Below, piece by piece: positions 1 through 5,147 of a stretch of 5,183 nucleotides of DNA. A program made the translations under genes and the position numbers. Every line of letters begins with the position of its first letter. The stretch's first letter is position 1. The notes under the pieces were generated by a model, which saw only the letters and a list, made by a program, of their open reading frames with translations, did not search any database and was not told the origin of the DNA. The stretch is from an uncultured Bacilli bacterium (GTDB lineage Bacteria; Bacillota_I; Bacilli_A; RF39; UBA660), in NCBI GenBank assembly GCA_947589695.1, contig CANQBY010000090.1:1-5183 (forward strand). The letters run 5' to 3'.

Positions 1-1
1 T

Positions 2-895
2 TGTACTTTAAATTGTGATGATGATAATGATGGGGACTGCGATCGAAATTGTGATAAAAATAATGATGGACAATGTGATTTGAATTGTGATCCTGATAAT
101 AATAAAGAATGTGATTATAATTGTGATACTAATAATGATGGCAAATGTGATCAATATTGTTCAGGAGCAATAAGTTCAAATGCGAATTTGAAGTATATTA
201 AAGTTGGTAGTTATTTATTAAGTCCAGCCTTTAATGAAAACGTAACTCAATATCAAGTAGTAATTCCAGCAGAAGAAACAAGTGTAGAAATTGAAGCTGC
301 AACAGTAGCTCCTAATGCCAAAATTGTCAGTGGTACAGGAAGAGTGGAAGTTCAAGATCCAGGTATAACTCAACCAATTGTAGTTATGGCAGAGGATGGA
401 ACTGTTAAAACTTATTATGTAGTAATTGTTAAACAAGTTAATGCTCCTCAATCGGAAATAGGAGATAGTAATTATGAAGTTGGTACTTTAGGAAATGGTA
501 CTTTAACAGTCGCTTATACACAAGGTGTTTCAGTAAAAAATATTGAACCAAGCAATACTGAGGAATATGTTCAAAAATTTAGTATAACTAATACAGCTGA
601 TAAAACTATAACCTTTGGAATTTATGGAGTAGAAGTTAATAATGGATTTAAATCAAATGATTTTAATTATTCATTATATCAAATAAACGATCAAGGAAAT
701 AGAGTGCTAGTTAGGGAAATATTAAATATTCCAGCGTTAAGAAATGATGGTCCAATTGCTGAGCAGTTAGTTATAGAATCAAAACAAACTCTTAATTTTG
801 AATTAGTGTTTAGATTCCCAGATACAGGTAAACCTCAAGATGAAGATCAAGGAGTTTCTTATAAATCTAAATTAGAAATTAGAATTGCTAATTAG
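2..895 (+). CDS. Secreted repeat / cadherin-like / TasA-like surface protein, 5' end missing
   Basis: The frame is open from the first base to the TAG at 893-895, so the true start lies to the left. The TTG at 80 is an internal Leu codon within a repeat, not a start. Visible order: four Cys/Asp-rich 12-residue repeats (nt 11-154); a cadherin-like beta-sandwich (nt 161-436) with the family pattern 'LLSPAFNENVTQYQVVIP' and, at its end, 'AEDGTVKTYYVVIVK' (Cadherin-like PF12733 type); then a 140-residue beta-rich C-terminal domain (about nt 470-892) ending with 'NFELVFRFPDTGKPQDEDQG', which resembles TasA/camelysin-type SipW-dependent proteins. There is no LPXTG motif and no C-terminal membrane helix, so it is probably released or held non-covalently, for example by self-assembly. 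Two SipW-type signal peptidases follow directly, which fits an exported matrix or fibre component. The cadherin-like call is firm; the TasA-like call is a by-eye judgement; the exact role is inference. Confidence 0.72.
   Translation, partial: CTLNCDDDNDGDCDRNCDKNNDGQCDLNCDPDNNKECDYNCDTNNDGKCDQYCSGAISSNANLKYIKVGSYLLSPAFNENVTQYQVVIPAEETSVEIEAATVAPNAKIVSGTGRVEVQDPGITQPIVVMAEDGTVKTYYVVIVKQVNAPQSEIGDSNYEVGTLGNGTLTVAYTQGVSVKNIEPSNTEEYVQKFSITNTADKTITFGIYGVEVNNGFKSNDFNYSLYQINDQGNRVLVREILNIPALRNDGPIAEQLVIESKQTLNFELVFRFPDTGKPQDEDQGVSYKSKLEIRIAN
11..154 (+). repeat. Four in-frame 36-bp tandem repeats coding a 12-residue Cys/Asp motif
   Basis: The units are NCDDDNDGDCDR (11-46), NCDKNNDGQCDL (47-82), NCDPDNNKECDY (83-118) and NCDTNNDGKCDQ (119-154). 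The consensus is N-C-D-x-x-N-D-G-x-C-D-x. The residues before the first unit (C-T-L) look like the end of another unit, so the array probably continues to the left. The spacing of Asp/Asn/Gly resembles calcium-binding loops such as thrombospondin type-3 or dockerin repeats, with two Cys per unit. Calcium binding and disulfide formation are inferred. Unit 3 has lost the Asp-Gly pair (N-N-K-E). Confidence 0.9.
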
Positions 896-923
896 AATAA
901 TGCTTAGGCATTATTCTTTTTTT
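894..923 (+). terminator. Intrinsic terminator of the surface-protein gene
   Basis: A perfect 10-bp stem (894-903 with 908-917) around the loop TTAG is followed by six T (918-923). The stem begins inside the TAG stop codon. It separates this transcript from the signal peptidase genes. Confidence 0.92.
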
Positions 924-926
924 GGC

Positions 927-955
927 TTGTTTTTTAAGATATTTTTTACTATAAT
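927..955 (+). promoter_or_regulatory. Sigma-A type promoter of the first signal peptidase gene
   Basis: TTGTTT (927-932) lies 17 bp from a perfect TATAAT (950-955), which ends 23 bp before the ATG. The layout is almost a copy of the promoter at 1595-1623: both have the same CTTGTTTTTTAA start and the same TAGAATAGGA leader. Confidence 0.75.
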
Positions 956-978
956 ATTGATAGAATAGGAAGAATAAG

Positions 979-1569
979 ATGGAGAAGATAGGTAAAATTG
1001 TTAGTAAAATTATCTCAGGTGTTCTTTTTTTAATTTTTATAATTATTTTGGGTTTATTACTTTATTATTTTATATCACTTCAAATATATAATAAAAAAGG
1101 TTCGGGCTATGAACCAGCTTTTTCTATTTATACAGTTATGACAGGGTCAATGACGCCCAATATAAATAGAATGGATGTTGTTGTGAATAAAAGAATTGAA
1201 AAAGCAGAAGATATTAAAGTAAATGATGTAATAACGTTTATATCTTCTAGTTTATTAACACCCGGGACAACTATAACTCACCGGGTAATAGGAATTACGG
1301 AAGATTCAGATGGTGAAGTATGTTATCAAACGAAGGGTGATTATAATAATGTTGCCGATCAAGCATGTGCGAAATTTCATAATGTCATTGGAAAAGTTAT
1401 TTTTAAAATACCTAAATTAGGTTTAGTTCAAAAGGTATTAGCAACAAAAGCAGGATGGTTTTTAATAGTTTTAATACCGGCTTTATATGTGATTGTATCA
1501 GATATAGTTAAAATAATTAAAAATAAGTCTTCTTTTAATAAAAAAAGAAAACAATTAAAAAAGAAGTAA
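979..1569 (+). CDS. SipW/ER-type signal peptidase I (copy 1)
   Basis: This 196-residue protein has the layout of SipW-like (S26B, endoplasmic-reticulum type) signal peptidases. An N-terminal membrane helix (about 12-36) is followed by an outside catalytic domain and a C-terminal membrane helix (about 157-178), ending in a Lys-rich cytoplasmic tail. The nucleophile is Ser57 in TGSMTP; His101 in ITHRV takes the place of the Lys general base of ordinary bacterial SipS/LepB; Asp121 in TKGDYNN is the third conserved residue. These enzymes remove signal peptides from a limited set of exported proteins, classically TasA and TapA in Bacillus, and the gene just upstream encodes a plausible substrate. 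The start is supported by AGGAAG (967-972), 6 nt before ATG. Two Cys (115, 130) lie in the outside domain. No terminator is seen after it, so transcripts may run on into copy 2. Confidence 0.9.
   Translation: MEKIGKIVSKIISGVLFLIFIIILGLLLYYFISLQIYNKKGSGYEPAFSIYTVMTGSMTPNINRMDVVVNKRIEKAEDIKVNDVITFISSSLLTPGTTITHRVIGITEDSDGEVCYQTKGDYNNVADQACAKFHNVIGKVIFKIPKLGLVQKVLATKAGWFLIVLIPALYVIVSDIVKIIKNKSSFNKKRKQLKKK
1207..1401 (+). repeat. Central segment duplicated in the two signal peptidase genes (partner 1899-2093)
   Basis: The 195 nt here align without gaps to 1899-2093 (offset 692). By my count there are 15 mismatches, all synonymous, so the 65 encoded residues (EDIKVNDVIT... to ...NVIGKVI) are identical. 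Only two mismatches fall in the first 92 nt. Outside the segment the two proteins are clearly diverged. The segment carries the catalytic His and Asp but not the catalytic Ser. Confidence 0.93.
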
Positions 1570-1594
1570 TGTTGTTAAAATTCGGAAAACTATC

Positions 1595-1623
1595 TTGTTT
1601 TTTAATAAATATTGGTCTATAAT
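1595..1623 (+). promoter_or_regulatory. Sigma-A type promoter of the second signal peptidase gene
   Basis: TTGTTT (1595-1600) lies 17 bp from TATAAT (1618-1623) in the 80-bp gap between the two peptidase genes. It allows copy 2 to be expressed separately even though no terminator separates the genes. Confidence 0.75.
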
Positions 1624-1649
1624 AAAATATAGAATAGGAGGGGCCTTTT

Positions 1650-2405
1650 ATGAGAAATAGTGATTTTTCATTTGGCAAAATAATGAAAATAATAGGCAAA
1701 GTTATTTCATGGGCCCTATTTATAATACTTTTAATGGTAGCTGCCTTTTTAATATATTATTATATAGCTACAAGAATATATGCAGCTAAAGGTCCAGGCT
1801 ATGAACCAAAGTTTTCAATATATACGATTGTAAGTCCTTCAATGACACCAAATATAAATGTTTATGATGCGATTATTAATGTAAAAGTTGAGAAACCGGA
1901 AGATATCAAAGTAAATGATGTAATAACGTTTATATCTTCTAGTTTACTAACACCCGGGACAACTATAACTCACCGGGTAATAGGAATTACTGAAGATTCA
2001 GATGGGGAAGTTTGCTATCAAACGAAGGGTGATTATAATAATGTTGCTGATCAGGCATGTGCAAAATTTCATAACGTTATAGGGAAAGTAATACTTAAGA
2101 TACCACAACTCGGAAGAGTACAATTTTTCTTAGCTTCAAGATTTGGTTGGATTTTATGTATTTTAATACCAGCTTTAATAATAATAATTAAAGATATACT
2201 TAGAATAATTAAATTAACGACTATTAAAAATACAACAACTAAAATTAATAATGAGAAGAAAATAGATCCTAAGAAAAAAGCTTTAGAAGAAGAAAGAAAA
2301 AAAGAATTAAAAAGGAAATTATTATTAGAAGATAAGACAGATAGTTATTATCAAGAGCCAGAAGTAAAAGAAATTGATAAAAGAAATAAGAAAAAAAAGG
2401 ACTAA
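1650..2405 (+). CDS. SipW/ER-type signal peptidase I (copy 2, long charged tail)
   Basis: A paralogue of the preceding gene, 251 residues long. Membrane helix about 19-42; Ser64 in SPSMTP (Pro in place of the Gly before the catalytic Ser of copy 1); His108 in ITHRV; Asp128 in TKGDYNN; second membrane helix about 163-184. Residues 85-149 are identical to copy 1. It differs by 11 extra N-terminal residues and by a cytoplasmic C-terminal extension (about 190-251) that is very rich in Lys and Glu and likely helical. The start is supported by AGGAGG (1636-1641), 8 nt before ATG; the later in-frame ATG at 1683 lacks such support. Cleavage of exported TasA-like proteins is inferred from the family and the neighbour. 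Two active-looking copies may have different substrates, levels or partners. Confidence 0.9.
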   Translation: MRNSDFSFGKIMKIIGKVISWALFIILLMVAAFLIYYYIATRIYAAKGPGYEPKFSIYTIVSPSMTPNINVYDAIINVKVEKPEDIKVNDVITFISSSLLTPGTTITHRVIGITEDSDGEVCYQTKGDYNNVADQACAKFHNVIGKVILKIPQLGRVQFFLASRFGWILCILIPALIIIIKDILRIIKLTTIKNTTTKINNEKKIDPKKKALEEERKKELKRKLLLEDKTDSYYQEPEVKEIDKRNKKKKD

Positions 2406-2414
2406 GTCCTTTTT
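2394..2414. terminator. Shared bidirectional terminator between convergent genes
   Basis: A 9-bp stem (2394-2402 with 2406-2414) with loop TAA has an A run on its left and a T run on its right, so it can stop transcription from both sides. The TAA of the signal peptidase gene forms the loop, and the stop codon of the opposing FemXAB gene (2413-2415) overlaps the right arm. The T run is stronger for the minus-strand transcript. Confidence 0.88.
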
Positions 2415-3642
2415 AATTTTTATTAAATTCTTTAGCTAAAGCTCCTTTTTTATTTAATGAGTTATATTGATTTTCTTTTAATATTAAATCAAATTCACCA
2501 ATAAATTCATAAATTTTAGGATTGAAACCAATTTTGAAGTCATTTAAACCTTTATAAGGGTTGGTATTTTTAAAATCACCAGTTATACCATTTAAATCTA
2601 AGTATTTATAATCTTTTTTATAATATTCAATAATGTTATAGTGTAAAAAGTAATTGGCGTTAAAATGACGATATTTAGGGTTAATACCACTGATAACAAT
2701 ATTAACACGATTTTGATGTTTGATTAAAAAAGCTCCAGCGATATAAGTTGTTTTGTTTTGTCTTAAACCTAAAGTAGCTATTTCAATATCATTTTTATAA
2801 GCTAGTAAAGCTTTATCTGAATTCATTTTTTTATTGATATTTATTTCGGAAGAATCAGCGATTAATTTTTCTGATAATTCATTATTTTTTATTAATTCAG
2901 TATCATATAATTTTTTACTATTAAGTAAATATTTTTCATAATCAATTCTTACTAAAAATAAATCACAAGAATTGGTTTTAGCAAAAATATTATAATAATT
3001 TTTATAATAGTAATCATTAATATTTTTTTTACGTTTAATAAATTCATAGAGAATATCCATACTTTCACGATCTTTTTTTTCAAAGACTAATCCTTTTTTG
3101 ATAGCTTTACGTATTTTATTTTTGGTATTTTTAGCTAAATTATTAAAATCATATTCTTCTAAATTAACAATAGCATTATACCGAGGTAATAATGATTCAA
3201 AGTATAAATTATCTTTTAATTTAAGATAACCTAATTCTTTTAAGTAATCTCTAACAGTTATATTTTGATTGTAATTAATAAGTTTAGAATCTTTATTTAT
3301 TTCACCAATGGCTATTTCGGGATTTATTTTAATAAAAACTAATTTTTGGGCATAATATTTTTTTAAATCATTAGTGAATGATTTTAGTAAATCATAATTA
3401 AGATAATCAATTAAGAAACCTTTTGGAGAATAGCCATAACGACTGTTAAAATTTAATTTTTTAATTAATATAAGAGCTGCGGCTTTAATGATACCTAATT
3501 CATCGACATAACCAATTAAGTCATAATCATAATTGTTTTCGGCCATCAATAAAGCATAGCTAGATGTTTCATGGTAAGAGCCTAATGGCCAATTTTTAGC
3601 AAAAGTATCAAACTCAGCAAGAGTAAGTTCTTTTATATGCAT
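2413..3642 (-). CDS. FemXAB-family peptidoglycan bridge peptidyltransferase
   Basis: At 409 residues this matches the usual length of FemA/FemX/MurM enzymes. These cytoplasmic, membrane-associated enzymes use aminoacyl-tRNA to add amino acids to the stem peptide of lipid II, building the interpeptide bridge. Visible marks: an N-terminal acyltransferase (GNAT-like) half with the conserved YGYSPKGF (69-76); a Lys/Glu/Asn-rich helical arm at about 234-282 that corresponds to the coiled-coil arm of FemA; and the family's C-terminal signature LDLNGITGDF (348-357) followed by NPYKGLNDFKIGF (361-373) and IGEFDLI (381-387). The start is set by AAAGGGGTG (minus strand, 3648-3656), 5 nt before ATG. It is transcribed alone and divergently from the DUF308 gene. 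Which amino acid it adds, and at which position, cannot be told from sequence alone, so no symbol is given. Confidence 0.93.
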   Translation of the reverse strand: MHIKELTLAEFDTFAKNWPLGSYHETSSYALLMAENNYDYDLIGYVDELGIIKAAALILIKKLNFNSRYGYSPKGFLIDYLNYDLLKSFTNDLKKYYAQKLVFIKINPEIAIGEINKDSKLINYNQNITVRDYLKELGYLKLKDNLYFESLLPRYNAIVNLEEYDFNNLAKNTKNKIRKAIKKGLVFEKKDRESMDILYEFIKRKKNINDYYYKNYYNIFAKTNSCDLFLVRIDYEKYLLNSKKLYDTELIKNNELSEKLIADSSEININKKMNSDKALLAYKNDIEIATLGLRQNKTTYIAGAFLIKHQNRVNIVISGINPKYRHFNANYFLHYNIIEYYKKDYKYLDLNGITGDFKNTNPYKGLNDFKIGFNPKIYEFIGEFDLILKENQYNSLNKKGALAKEFNKN

Positions 3643-3668
3643 AATTACACCCCTTTGGAATGGTTAAT

Positions 3669-3697
3669 ATTATAGCATATTATTTATTTTTTGTCTA
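3669..3697 (-). promoter_or_regulatory. Promoter of the FemXAB gene
   Basis: Read on the minus strand, TAGACA (3692-3697) lies 17 bp from a perfect TATAAT (3669-3674), which is 26 bp upstream of the ATG. It is back to back with the + strand promoter at 3726-3753, with about 28 bp between the two -35 boxes. Confidence 0.7.
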
Positions 3698-3725
3698 GAA
3701 AAGATTAGAGTGGTCATTTTAATTA

Positions 3726-3753
3726 TTGACTAGTTTTAAAAATATAGTATAAT
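3726..3753 (+). promoter_or_regulatory. Promoter of the DUF308 membrane-protein gene
   Basis: TTGACT (3726-3731) lies 16 bp from TATAAT (3748-3753), which ends 22 bp before the ATG. No clear operator was seen in the short divergent intergenic region. Confidence 0.75.
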
Positions 3754-3775
3754 ATTAGGTAAGGAGTAGAGTGTT

Positions 3776-4384
3776 ATGGCTAAAAAGAAGGAAACTAAAA
3801 AAGATATAGTAGAGAAAATTAAGGTTGGTTTTGATAAATTATTATTAGGAAATATAGGTTTGATAGCAATATTTTTGGTATTTGGTTTAATTGCTTATTT
3901 TAAACCATATAGTATGCATATAAAAACAGCGCAAATTATATTAGGGGTATATTTAATAATTTTTGGATTATATTATGGTTATGAATTTTTATGTGAACGG
4001 GAATTTGCCATTTTTAAGTTTAAAGGAATATTTGGTATAATCAGTTTATTATTGGGCTTATGGGTAATGATTAATCCTTTTAAAACATATGCAATAATGA
4101 CTTTGATTTTAGGTTTATATTTAAGTTTAAGTGCTCTATATAAAGCATATGAAGCTTGGGTTTTAAGAAAATTAGAATTTGATGGTTGGTTAGTAGTATT
4201 AGTAGTAAGTATTATTTTACTGATTTTTGGAGTTTTTATTGCAATTAATCCAATGAAGATGATGGATTTAGTAGAGGCTATGGGAATATTTATTATTTTA
4301 GCTACTATTTTAGAGGCTTGTACTTTATTAATGTTTTATACGAAAAAGAAAGAATTAGCAAAATTATTTAAAAAGAATATTTAA
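3776..4384 (+). CDS. DUF308/HdeD-like six-helix membrane protein
   Basis: The 202-residue protein has a short Lys-rich N-terminus (1-20), about six membrane helices and a Lys-rich C-terminal end, so both ends should be cytoplasmic. It is built of three similar two-helix units (about 27-71, 85-127 and 139-184). Each unit contains a Gly-rich helix that ends in a Pro turn (KP at 43-44, NP at 100-101, NP at 158-159) and then a second helix of the type ILGLYL..L. This is the pattern of the DUF308 (HdeD-like, PF03729) family, which is linked to acid resistance in Escherichia coli but has no known biochemical function in Bacillota. AAGGAG (3761-3766), 9 nt before ATG, supports the start. It has its own promoter and terminator, and lies next to a heat-shock gene without sharing its transcript. 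The family call is good; any stress role is inference. Confidence 0.8.
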   Translation: MAKKKETKKDIVEKIKVGFDKLLLGNIGLIAIFLVFGLIAYFKPYSMHIKTAQIILGVYLIIFGLYYGYEFLCEREFAIFKFKGIFGIISLLLGLWVMINPFKTYAIMTLILGLYLSLSALYKAYEAWVLRKLEFDGWLVVLVVSIILLIFGVFIAINPMKMMDLVEAMGIFIILATILEACTLLMFYTKKKELAKLFKKNI

Positions 4385-4405
4385 CAATTGTTAGATATTT
4401 TTTTT
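4376..4405 (+). terminator. Terminator of the DUF308 gene
   Basis: A 10-bp stem with one G-U pair (4376-4385 with 4390-4399) around the loop AATT is followed by six more T (4400-4405). The last codons and TAA stop lie in the left arm. The core contains the 12-bp palindrome TAACAATTGTTA (4382-4393). Confidence 0.8.
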
Positions 4406-4421
4406 AATTTTTTTGTCGAAA

Positions 4422-4448
4422 TTAGCACTTTCTATTGACAAGTGCTAA
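4422..4448 (+). promoter_or_regulatory. CIRCE operator (HrcA binding site)
   Basis: TTAGCACTT-N9-AAGTGCTAA is a perfect 9-bp inverted repeat with a 9-bp spacer. It matches the CIRCE consensus TTAGCACTC-N9-GAGTGCTAA except for the innermost base of each arm, where the change is symmetric and keeps the dyad. HrcA bound here would block the overlapping promoter until heat or protein-folding stress. hrcA itself is not in the window. Confidence 0.95.
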
Positions 4449-4463
4449 TAGAAGAGATATAAT
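4435..4463 (+). promoter_or_regulatory. Heat-shock promoter of the hsp20 gene
   Basis: TTGACA (4435-4440) and TATAAT (4458-4463) are both perfect consensus boxes with a 17-bp spacer, the strongest promoter in the window. The -35 box lies in the CIRCE spacer and right arm, so repressor and RNA polymerase cannot bind together. Confidence 0.93.
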
Positions 4464-4490
4464 GGAAGCATGAAAGGAAGATGATTGGTC

Positions 4491-4874
4491 ATGTTACCAA
4501 GAAAAATGTTTTTAGATGATATGTTCGACAACTTTTTAGAAAGTGAGCCAGCAAAAATGAAATGCGATATTTATGAGGGAAACGGAGCATATAATTTAGA
4601 ATTAGATATGCCTGGATTTACGAAAGAAGATATAAATATTGAATATAATAAAGGTACTTTAACTATAAGTGCAGAAAAAAATGAAGATAAGGAAGAAAAA
4701 GAAGATAAAAAATACATTCGAAGAGAAAGATTTTATGGTAAAGTATCTCGTTCCTTCTATTTAGGAGAAATTGATGAGGATGCTATTAAAGCAGAATTTA
4801 AAGATGGAACATTAAAAGTTGTAGCTCCTAAAAAAGATGAGAATATATCTAAAAAAATAATTAATATTAATTAA
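4491..4874 (+). CDS. hsp20: Small heat-shock protein, Hsp20/alpha-crystallin family
   Basis: This 127-residue ATP-independent chaperone should hold unfolding proteins in the cytoplasm, as a large oligomer, for later refolding by DnaK or similar systems. A short N-terminal arm (MLPRKMFLDDMFDNF) leads to an alpha-crystallin domain from about residue 23 to 114, including LELDMPGFTKEDINI (36-50) and the conserved AEFKDGTLKV (101-110). The C-terminal tail ends KKIININ and holds the I-x-I motif used in oligomer contacts. Residues 62-75 form a charged Lys/Glu loop. I chose ATG 4491, 10 nt after AAAGGAAG (4473-4480), because the protein then begins with the family-typical MLPRK. A TTG at 4485 would add two residues and sits at a tighter spacing. 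The gene stands alone under CIRCE control and has its own terminator. Confidence 0.95.
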   Translation: MLPRKMFLDDMFDNFLESEPAKMKCDIYEGNGAYNLELDMPGFTKEDINIEYNKGTLTISAEKNEDKEEKEDKKYIRRERFYGKVSRSFYLGEIDEDAIKAEFKDGTLKVVAPKKDENISKKIININ

Positions 4875-4898
4875 GCTCTAAATGAGCTTATTTTTTTT
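4872..4898 (+). terminator. Terminator of the hsp20 gene
   Basis: A 7-bp stem TAAGCTC / GAGCTTA (4872-4878 with 4884-4890) with a 5-nt loop is followed by eight T (4891-4898). The left arm starts with the TAA stop codon. Confidence 0.92.
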
Positions 4899-4954
4899 GT
4901 CTTATAGGAAATTGCATTTTTAGAATTAAATAAATAAAATAAAAAAAAGAAAAA

Positions 4955-5146
4955 AGTACGGCAGCGACTGTCGGAAATATGGCCTGTAGAGGAGTGAAAT
5001 CTAATGAAGCAGGAAAGATAAGTTGTGAAGCTTATCAAGGTAAAATGAAAATAAATGTTAATTTATTGAAGTTTTACTTTTGTTCGATAAACATATATTA
5101 TAATAAAGCAATTTATAGTTTACAAATTGATATTTTTAAGTTATAA
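4955..5146 (+). pseudogene. Probable remnant of an IS200/IS605-type TnpB C-terminus
   Basis: From 4955 the frame reads STAATVGNMACRGVKSNEAG and goes on with KISCEAYQGKM, then AT-rich low-information sequence to TAA 5144-5146. The pattern (S/G)TA-x-T-x-G-x-x-AC followed some 10 residues later by an E-A-G or M-K-Q-E segment recalls the C-terminal tail after the zinc ribbon of many TnpB proteins of IS200/IS605/IS1341-type elements. One frame over, 5004-5015 spells MKQE, the usual ending of that tail, so a frameshift is possible. There is no start codon or ribosome site, the frame is closed by TAA at 4940-4942, and the RuvC and zinc-finger parts are absent, so nothing functional is encoded. Recognisable similarity ends near 5041. 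The patch is clearly richer in G+C than its flanks, which also fits foreign origin. The call is by eye; an unrelated structured RNA is the main alternative. Confidence 0.42.
4959..5036 (+). other. Hairpin-rich patch, possible omega-RNA-like or other structured RNA
   Basis: Three stems can be drawn: CGGCAG/CTGTCG with a CGA loop (4959-4964 with 4968-4973, one G-U pair); CCTG/CAGG (4983-4986 with 5010-5013); and a perfect GATAAG/CTTATC (5017-5022 with 5031-5036, 8-nt loop). In IS200/IS605 elements the guide (omega) RNA overlaps the 3' end of tnpB and the element end carries hairpins, so this agrees with the TnpB-remnant reading. No promoter is seen directly upstream, and short stems can arise by chance. 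Confidence 0.25.
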
Positions 5147-5147
5147 T
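5119..5147 (+). promoter_or_regulatory. Promoter reading out of the right edge
   Basis: TTTACA (5119-5124) lies 17 bp from TATAAT (5142-5147). Transcription would start near 5153-5155, so the RNA would open with a small hairpin GAGTA/TACTC (5155-5159 with 5166-5170). The gene it serves is beyond the window. The region 5042-5118 is AT-rich and shows nothing else that I can support. Confidence 0.6.

Noticed and set aside
80..82. TTG as the start of the first gene
   Set aside because: It is the last codon of repeat unit 2; the same frame is open to the left edge and encodes further repeat units.
11..154. 36-bp repeats as a CRISPR array
   Set aside because: The units abut with no spacers and stay in frame with a long coding region; this is a protein repeat.
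218..451. Open frame of 77 codons on the minus strand
   Set aside because: It lies wholly antisense to the cadherin-like domain; its translation is rich in Cys, Tyr and Phe without domain pattern, and no ribosome site or promoter serves it.
1560..1610. Terminator after the first signal peptidase gene
   Set aside because: There is a T run near 1598-1603 but no convincing stem before it, and the run belongs to the promoter of the next gene.
979..2405. The two signal peptidase frames as one broken or frameshifted gene
   Set aside because: Each copy has its own promoter, ribosome site, two membrane helices and a full Ser/His/Asp set.
4481..4487. ATG 4481 or TTG 4485 as start of hsp20
   Set aside because: ATG 4481 is in another frame; TTG 4485 only adds Met-Val before the family-typical MLPRK start, although its spacing to the ribosome site is acceptable.
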